From assembly GCF_014174475.1 (NCBI RefSeq), contig NZ_JACJUD010000003.1, positions 124,001-188,000 on the forward strand: a stretch of DNA of 64,000 nucleotides. The letters are read 5' to 3'. Positions 57,112 through 64,000 of this stretch are shown here, one piece after another. The stretch is from Aquipseudomonas ullengensis (lineage in GTDB: Bacteria > Pseudomonadota > Gammaproteobacteria > Pseudomonadales > Pseudomonadaceae). The notes under the pieces were generated by a model that saw nothing but the letters and a program-made list of their open reading frames with translations, had not been told where the DNA came from and did not search any database. Within the stretch, counting starts at the first letter, position 1, and every line of letters starts with the position of its first letter. Made by a program: the position numbers and the translations under genes.

Positions 57112-57127
57112 GTTGGAAATTTGACGC

Positions 57128-58381
57128 TTAGTTGCCGTACACCGGCAGCTTGGCGCAGATCGCCTTGACCTGGCCGCGTACGCGGTCGACCACGGCTTCG
57201 TCGCCCATGTTTTCCAGGATGTCGCAGATCCAGGTGGCCAGCTCGCGGCAGTCGACTTCCTTGAAGCCGCGGGTGGTCACAGCCGGGGTACCGATGCGCA
57301 GGCCGGAGGTGACGAACGGCGAACGCGGGTCGTTCGGCACGCTGTTCTTGTTCACGGTGATGAAGGCGCGACCCAGGGCGGCGTCGGCGTCTTTACCGGT
57401 GATGTCCTGTTTGATCAGGGACAGCAGGAACAGGTGGTTCTTGGTGCCGCCGGAAACCACGTCGAAACCACGGTCGAGGAAGACCTGGGCCATGGCCTGG
57501 GCGTTCTTCACCACTTGTTCCTGGTAGGTCTTGAATTCCGGCTGCAGGGCTTCCTTGAAGCACACGGCCTTGGCCGCGATCACGTGCTCCAGCGGGCCAC
57601 CCTGGGCGCCCGGGAAGACGGCGGAGTTGAGCTTCTTCTCGATCTCTTCGTTCTTGCGAGCGAGGATCAGGCCGCCACGCGGACCGCGCAGGGTCTTGTG
57701 GGTGGTGGTGGTGACCACGTCGGCGAATGGCACCGGGTTCGGGTACACGCCAGCGGCAACCAGGCCGGCAACGTGGGCCATGTCGACGAACAGGTAGGCA
57801 CCAACCTTGTCGGCGATGGCGCGGAAGCGCGGGAAGTCCAGCACCTGCGAGTAGGCGGAGAAACCGGCGATGATCATCTTCGGCTTGTGCTCGACGGCCA
57901 GGCGCTCGACTTCGTCGTAGTCGATCAGGCCCTGGTCGTTGATGCCGTACTGCACTGCGTTGTACAGCTTGCCGGAGGAGGAAACGCTGGCGCCGTGGGT
58001 CAGGTGACCGCCGTGGGCCAGGCTCATGCCGAGGATGGTGTCGCCGGCTTGCAGCAGGGCCAGGAACACTGCGCTGTTGGCTTGCGAACCGGCGTGCGGC
58101 TGGACGTTGGCGTAGTCGGCGCCGAACAGCTGTTTGGCACGGTCGATGGCCAGTTGCTCGACCACGTCGACGTACTCGCAGCCACCGTAGTAGCGCTTGC
58201 CCGGGTAGCCTTCGGCGTACTTGTTGGTCAGCACGCTGCCCTGGGCTTCCATCACTGCCGGGCTGGTGTAGTTCTCGGAAGCGATCAGCTCGATGTGCTC
58301 TTCCTGGCGCTGGGCTTCTTGCTCCATCGCGGCAAACAGGTCGGCATCGTAGCGGGCGAGGGTCAAATCACGGCTGAACAT
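57128..58381 (-). CDS. glyA: Serine hydroxymethyltransferase
   Basis: A 417-residue PLP enzyme that turns serine and tetrahydrofolate into glycine and methylene-THF. The PLP-lysine block is [20 protein letters not shown], and [20 protein letters not shown] and [15 protein letters not shown] are family hallmarks. Length equals E. coli GlyA. P. aeruginosa has several glyA copies; the one next to morA (glyA3 as I remember) is the likely counterpart. Single gene with its own terminator; no glycine riboswitch is seen upstream. Confidence 0.97.
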   Translation of the reverse strand: MFSRDLTLARYDADLFAAMEQEAQRQEEHIELIASENYTSPAVMEAQGSVLTNKYAEGYPGKRYYGGCEYVDVVEQLAIDRAKQLFGADYANVQPHAGSQANSAVFLALLQAGDTILGMSLAHGGHLTHGASVSSSGKLYNAVQYGINDQGLIDYDEVERLAVEHKPKMIIAGFSAYSQVLDFPRFRAIADKVGAYLFVDMAHVAGLVAAGVYPNPVPFADVVTTTTHKTLRGPRGGLILARKNEEIEKKLNSAVFPGAQGGPLEHVIAAKAVCFKEALQPEFKTYQEQVVKNAQAMAQVFLDRGFDVVSGGTKNHLFLLSLIKQDITGKDADAALGRAFITVNKNSVPNDPRSPFVTSGLRIGTPAVTTRGFKEVDCRELATWICDILENMGDEAVVDRVRGQVKAICAKLPVYGN

Positions 58382-58521
58382 GGCAATCCCCTGAATAATC
58401 AGTTGGGCGGTTGAAATAGGGCGGGGATTCTACCCCATACGCCGAGCGCTGGCATATGAAAGGCAGTCATGTGGCGGATAAGCGGCTTTCACCCGGCGCG
58501 CGTGGGCGCGAGCCGTGGGTT

Positions 58522-61500
58522 TCAGTTGAGGACGAACAGCGCCTGGCCGCTGAACTGCGCCTCGAACTGCTTGGCCGGCATCGGTTTGCCGAACAGGAAG
58601 CCCTGCACCTCGTCGCAGTCGTGTTCGCGCAGGAAGTCGAGCTGCTCCTGGGTTTCCACGCCCTCGGCGATCACCGCCAGGTTCAGGCTGTGGGCCATGG
58701 CAATGATGGCGCGGGCGATCTGCGCATCCTGCTCGCCACCGGGCAGGCCGTCGACGAAGCTGCGGTCGATCTTCAGCACGTCGATGGGGAACTGCTTGAG
58801 GTAGTTGAGCGAGGAGTAGCCAGTGCCGAAATCGTCCACCGCGATGCACAGGCCGAGCTTCTTCAGGCTGTTGAGGATCTGCAAGGTCTCGCCGACATCG
58901 CGCATCAGGATGCTCTCGGTCAGCTCCAGTTCCAGGCAGGCGGGCGGTACGCCACTTTCTTCCAGCGTGCGCGAGATGCGCATGGCCAACTGGCCGTCGG
59001 CGAACTGGCGGGCCGAGAGGTTGACCGAGATCTTCGGCACGCGCACCTGGGCGGCATGCCACAGGCGGATCTGCTTGCAGGCTTCTTCGAGCACCCAGTC
59101 GCCGACCTGTACCACCAGGCCGAGCTCTTCCAGCACCGGGATGAACTCGCCGGGCGGCACCAGGCCGCGGCGCGGGTGCTGCCAGCGCAACAGGGCCTCG
59201 ACGCCGGTCAGGCGCTTGCCGTCGCCGCTGAACTGCGGCTGGTAATAAAGAAGGAACTGCTGCTGTTCGAGGGCGTGGCGCAGGTCGCTTTCCAGTTCCA
59301 GGCGCTGCAGCGCGGTGGCGTTCATGTCGGCCTGGTAGAACTGGAAGTTGTTCTTGCCGCGCTCCTTGGCGTGGTACATGGCGGTGTCGGCGTTCTTCAT
59401 CAGCTGGCTCAGCTCGTCGCCGTCCTGCGGGGCGAGGGCGATGCCGATACTGGCGGTGACGAAGAACTCGCGGCCCTGCAGGATGAACGGCTGGGCCAGG
59501 CTGGAGAGAATCTGCTCGGCGACGTGAATGGCGCGGTTCAGCGCGCCTTCGCGGGTGGTGCGCGCCTGCAGCAGCAGGGTGAACTCGTCGCCGCCCATGC
59601 GCGCCACGGTGTCGTCTTCATCGACGCAGGCGGCCAAGCGCACAGCCACGTCCTTGAGCATGCGGTCGCCGGCGGCGTGGCCGAGGGAGTCGTTGATCGG
59701 CTTGAAGCGGTCGAGGTCGAGGAACATCAGCACCACCCATTCCTCATGCCGTTCGGCATGCTGCAGGGCGGTGTGCAGGCGGTCCTGGAACAGCGTGCGG
59801 TTGGGCAGCAGGGTCAGGGCGTCGTAGTAGGCCAGGCGGTGGATGCGCTGTTCGCTGGCCTTGCGTTCGCTGATGTCGTTGAAGAAGCACACGTAGCTGA
59901 CCAGGTCGCCGTCGTCGTCCTGCACCGCGGTGATGCCGACCCACGCCGGATACTGCTCGCCACCCGCGCGCTTGAGCCATAGCTCGCCTTCCCAGATGCC
60001 GTGCTGGTTGAGCTGGGCGAGGATGAAGTTGAGCTGGCCGGCCTGCTGGCGATCGGCGGTGAGCATGGCCGGCAGCTGGTCGAGCACCTGCGCGGCGGTG
60101 TAGCCAGTGAGGCGCTGGAAGGTCTTGTTGGTCTGCACGATATAGCCGGCCGGGTCGGTGACCATGATCGCCGCCGTGGAGTGCTCGAACACCGTGGCGG
60201 CCATGCGCAGGTCGCGTTCGGCGCGGCGCTGCTGGCTGATGTCGCGGGCGATGCCGAGGACGCCCTCGAAGCGGCTCTGCTCGTCGCGCATCAGCATCAT
60301 GCGCATTTCCACGGTGATCTTGCGGCCATCGGCGCGCAGGCAGTCGAAGATGAACACCTTGCCGGTCAGGCGTTCTTCCAGGTTGGCAAGCAGCTCCGGG
60401 TTGCCCAGGGCGGCAGTTGCCTCGACCAGCAGCTCCTGCAGGTTGGCCAGTTGTCGCTGGCTGGTCACGGTGCTGAGCAGGCCGTTGTGCAGTATCCATT
60501 CCGGGCTGTAGCCAAAGAAGGCTTCGACGGAGGGGCTGACGTAGTTGAGCTGCAGGCTGCTGTTGGTCGACAGGATCACGTCGCTGATGCTTTCCGCCAG
60601 CATGCGGTAGCGGCGTTCGCTGTCACTCAGGCTGACCTTGGAGGTGATCTCCGCGGTGATGTCCTTGGCCACGCCGATCAGGCGGCTGACGCGGCCATTG
60701 GCATCGCGGCTGAGGGCGTGCTCGCGCACGTCGAACCAGTGCCAGCTACCGTCGCGGTGGCGCCAGCGCAACTGGCAGTGAAGGGTCTGCTTGTTGCCAA
60801 CCACTTTCTGCAGGTTGCGCACGCGCTGGTACAGCTCGACGTCGTCCGGGTGAAGGATCTTTTCCCACAGCTTGTCGCCCATCGCCATCAGCTCGCCCTT
60901 GCTGTAGCCGAGGTCCGGGCCGAGGCGGTTGTTGCTGAACAGCACCCGCTGGTTGCTCATGTCGTGCACATAGAGGGTGTCCGGCACCGCACGCACCACA
61001 TCCGACCAGAAGCGCTCGCGCTCCACCAGCGACAGTTCGATGCGCTTGCGGCTGGTGATGTCGTGGATGCTCAGGGTGACTGCGGTGAGCTCGCTGGCCC
61101 GCTTGGGCAATTGCAGGGTCAGCCACAGGTAGCGCTCGTGGCCGTGGGGCGTGCGCATGCGGCTCTCGACCGTCATGTTCAGGTCGCCATCGAGCAGGGC
61201 GGCGATCAGGGCGTGGCGGCTGCCGCCGATGCGCAGGGGGCGCGCGCCGAACAGGTAATCCCAGGCCTGCTGCGGCGACTCGACACCCAGCAGCTGCGTA
61301 GCCACCTTGTTCATCTCGGTGATGCGCACCTGGCTCTGCAGGCCCAGATGGTTGTCGGGGCTCTGCTGCAGCCATGCTGGAAGCTCGCTGCTGTGGCGCA
61401 GGCCCTGCTGGTCGAGAAAGTTTTTCAGCCCGCTGAGGTCGATCACGCAGAGGGCGATGCCGCTGCCCTCGAAGATGTCCTGGTAGCGCCGGCGGGTGTC

Positions 61501-62745
61501 CTGCAGGACGTCGACGGCCTTCTGCTGCTCGGTGACATCGCGCAGCACCCAGGCGCGAGCGGGTTCGGGGTTGTCGGTGTAGAGCGCGTGGCAGGTCACG
61601 GTGAACAGGCGCTTGTCGCCGTCCTGGAGGATCTCGATGGGGTCCTTCTGTTCATAGAAGGCGCTTTCCAGCCAGGGCGCCACGGCGGGCAGCAGCTGCA
61701 GCATGTGCATCTCGCTGGCGGCGGCGCGGCCGAGGCCGAACATCTGTTCGGCGCGCGGGTTGAGGTAGCTGATATGGCCGTCGGGTTGGGTCACCAGTAC
61801 CCGCTCATCGATGGCGCCGAGTGCGCCGATGGCGTCTTCCAGCGATTGCCGCGACAGGGCGTTGTGCGCCCGCAGGCTGCGCTGCTCGCGCAGCAGGCCG
61901 AACAGGGCCAGCAGCGACAGGGTGGCGCAGAGGATAAACAGCAGCAGCTTGCCGGCCTGCAGCGGCATCAGCTCGGCGCGCAGGGCGCTGGCATCGAACA
62001 GGCTCTGCACTTGCCACTCGCTGCCGGCCAGCGGCAGTTGCTCGATGCTCTGCGCCTGTTCGGCAGCGCTGGGCGGGGTATTGGTGGCCGCCTGGGCGGT
62101 AGCGGGGCGGCGCAGGATGACCAGGCCGCTGGGGCGGTCCACCAGCAGCCAGGCCAGGTCGTCATGGCTGGCCGGCAGCCAGTTCTGCAGGGCGGTCACA
62201 TGCAGGCGCACCAGCCAGCCACCGCTGTGGGCCTTGTCACCCGGACGCGGCAGCAGCAGGTAGATCAGGCCCTGCTCGCGCGGGCCGTAGGCGAACTGAT
62301 AGGGCTGGCGGCGCTGGCTGAGCAATTCGCCCAGCAGCGCGGCATCGTCGCTGGACGGTGAGCTGTCGGCCAGTACCCGGCCGTCGGCGTCGAACCAGAC
62401 CAGGCTGTGCAGCGCCGGGTAGACGCCATGGAGGTCGTCGAGCAGGGCCGGCCACTGCTCGGCGGGAAGGGGCTGTGGCGCGGCGCGCAACAGATAGGCC
62501 TGGCCGGCCTCGGCCTTGAGCTTGAGGGCCAGGCCCAGGTGGCTGGCGAGTTGTTCGCTATAGGCCAGGCTGCGTTGGCGCTCGCTGTTCTCCTGGGTCT
62601 GGAACTCCTGCTGCAACTGCCACAGCAGCAGACCCAGCATCAGCGTCACCAATAAACCGAGGACGCCCTTGAGCGAGCCGCGATAGGGGCTGGTGAACGA
62701 GTCGCTCGGCTGGCGAGAGCGGCGGAAGAAGTGGGGTCGGGACAC
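58522..62745 (-). CDS. morA: MorA-like membrane PAS-GGDEF-EAL c-di-GMP enzyme
   Basis: A 1407-residue protein, near the 1415 of P. aeruginosa MorA. Two membrane helices (about 27-44 and 264-284) enclose a periplasmic sensor. Several PAS/PAC domains follow from about 300 to 900 (ARAWVLRDVTEQQKA, GVAKDITAEI, CFFNDISERKASEQR). The GGDEF motif is at 1051-1055 and intact, but the RxxD inhibitory site before it is absent (DEDD). The EAL motif at 1183-1185 is intact, with NLSARQF and DDFGTGYSSL. It may both make and degrade c-di-GMP. The GTG start at 62745 has AGGA upstream; the longer frame from 62802 begins with TTG and no site. Confidence 0.93.
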   Translation of the reverse strand: MSRPHFFRRSRQPSDSFTSPYRGSLKGVLGLLVTLMLGLLLWQLQQEFQTQENSERQRSLAYSEQLASHLGLALKLKAEAGQAYLLRAAPQPLPAEQWPALLDDLHGVYPALHSLVWFDADGRVLADSSPSSDDAALLGELLSQRRQPYQFAYGPREQGLIYLLLPRPGDKAHSGGWLVRLHVTALQNWLPASHDDLAWLLVDRPSGLVILRRPATAQAATNTPPSAAEQAQSIEQLPLAGSEWQVQSLFDASALRAELMPLQAGKLLLFILCATLSLLALFGLLREQRSLRAHNALSRQSLEDAIGALGAIDERVLVTQPDGHISYLNPRAEQMFGLGRAAASEMHMLQLLPAVAPWLESAFYEQKDPIEILQDGDKRLFTVTCHALYTDNPEPARAWVLRDVTEQQKAVDVLQDTRRRYQDIFEGSGIALCVIDLSGLKNFLDQQGLRHSSELPAWLQQSPDNHLGLQSQVRITEMNKVATQLLGVESPQQAWDYLFGARPLRIGGSRHALIAALLDGDLNMTVESRMRTPHGHERYLWLTLQLPKRASELTAVTLSIHDITSRKRIELSLVERERFWSDVVRAVPDTLYVHDMSNQRVLFSNNRLGPDLGYSKGELMAMGDKLWEKILHPDDVELYQRVRNLQKVVGNKQTLHCQLRWRHRDGSWHWFDVREHALSRDANGRVSRLIGVAKDITAEITSKVSLSDSERRYRMLAESISDVILSTNSSLQLNYVSPSVEAFFGYSPEWILHNGLLSTVTSQRQLANLQELLVEATAALGNPELLANLEERLTGKVFIFDCLRADGRKITVEMRMMLMRDEQSRFEGVLGIARDISQQRRAERDLRMAATVFEHSTAAIMVTDPAGYIVQTNKTFQRLTGYTAAQVLDQLPAMLTADRQQAGQLNFILAQLNQHGIWEGELWLKRAGGEQYPAWVGITAVQDDDGDLVSYVCFFNDISERKASEQRIHRLAYYDALTLLPNRTLFQDRLHTALQHAERHEEWVVLMFLDLDRFKPINDSLGHAAGDRMLKDVAVRLAACVDEDDTVARMGGDEFTLLLQARTTREGALNRAIHVAEQILSSLAQPFILQGREFFVTASIGIALAPQDGDELSQLMKNADTAMYHAKERGKNNFQFYQADMNATALQRLELESDLRHALEQQQFLLYYQPQFSGDGKRLTGVEALLRWQHPRRGLVPPGEFIPVLEELGLVVQVGDWVLEEACKQIRLWHAAQVRVPKISVNLSARQFADGQLAMRISRTLEESGVPPACLELELTESILMRDVGETLQILNSLKKLGLCIAVDDFGTGYSSLNYLKQFPIDVLKIDRSFVDGLPGGEQDAQIARAIIAMAHSLNLAVIAEGVETQEQLDFLREHDCDEVQGFLFGKPMPAKQFEAQFSGQALFVLN

Positions 62746-63021
62746 GCCAAGGAATCCTGCTGATACAACTGCCAGGCTTCGGACTGTAAGCCAGGTAATC
62801 AAAGGCGGCTAGCATGCCTTGAAGCTGGGCAAAGTGCCATCAGCCGATGCCGGTTTGCCGACCAGCGTTGTTTGCCCCGTTTTGCGCATTGCGGTAGCTT
62901 TCGCCGCACGCACGCGGGCGCAAGGGCTATCATGCTCATTCGCCCGGAATGTTGTCGCGGCCAATCGGCCCGCGGCGCGCTGTTCCCTCTCCATCTCCAA
63001 TACAGAACCAAGGTCATCCAC

Positions 63022-64000
<979 letters not shown>

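Noticed and set aside
58382..58521. Riboswitch upstream of glyA
   Set aside because: No glycine or SAH aptamer core could be drawn in the leader; it only shows short dyads.
60001..62361. A 786-codon plus-strand frame opposite morA
   Set aside because: Antisense to PAS domains of morA, no ribosome binding site, no recognisable fold.

Overview
The window is about 64 kb of GC-rich, gene-dense chromosome from a Pseudomonas-like gammaproteobacterium. The assignment rests on gene content: a TtgR/TtgABC (MexAB-OprM type) efflux operon with its operator, a cyanide-insensitive CioAB oxidase, a MapZ-type PilZ protein, a MorA-like GGDEF/EAL protein next to glyA, and the cstA-ybdD-yjiA cluster. Families of short inverted repeats (REP/BIME type) fill most gaps. 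No rRNA, tRNA, CRISPR array, prophage or plasmid replication gene was seen.

Layout. 1-4.5 kb: end of a HAD hydrolase gene, a YpfJ-type zinc protease, a DUF411 copper-type protein, a small membrane protein, a PotE-type antiporter and an orphan solute-binding protein. 5-20.4 kb: two complete RND efflux pumps side by side. Pump A (minus strand) has a divergent BaeSR-like two-component system. Pump B (plus strand) is ttgABC with a divergent ttgR and a recognisable TtgR operator. A mosaic repeat of about 350 bp occurs three times, on both sides of pump A. 20.6-25.3 kb: trmA, a purine permease, yajL and an exported beta-helix protein. 25.7-31.8 kb: a molybdenum hydroxylase operon (large subunit, 2Fe-2S subunit, triheme cytochrome c, XdhC, MobA-like protein).

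31.8-43.5 kb: an MFS transporter, a tiny exported protein made of seven 14-residue repeats, a MerR-type metal regulator with a divergent cation efflux gene, the three-gene cio oxidase operon with an ANR-like box, rlmG, an fprB-type reductase whose 3' end is repeated twice downstream, a TerC/CBS membrane protein, mscL and two divergent DUF465 genes. 43.4-53 kb: an acetyltransferase, radA, a MITE inserted in a REP element, a DUF3142-TPR-mapZ operon, cstA-ybdD and a CobW GTPase. 53-64 kb: a 1265-residue RTX exoprotein with AlgE-type R modules and an SGNH/acetylesterase-like domain, then glyA, morA and the start of ettA.

The most notable points are the perfect-repeat exported protein at 33.3-33.6 kb, the R-module/acetylhydrolase exoprotein at 53-57 kb that lacks an epimerase module, the mosaic repeat around the RND locus, the triplicated fprB tail, and the coupling of mapZ to an uncharacterised envelope gene pair. 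Functions come from motifs and remembered family members; nothing was searched.
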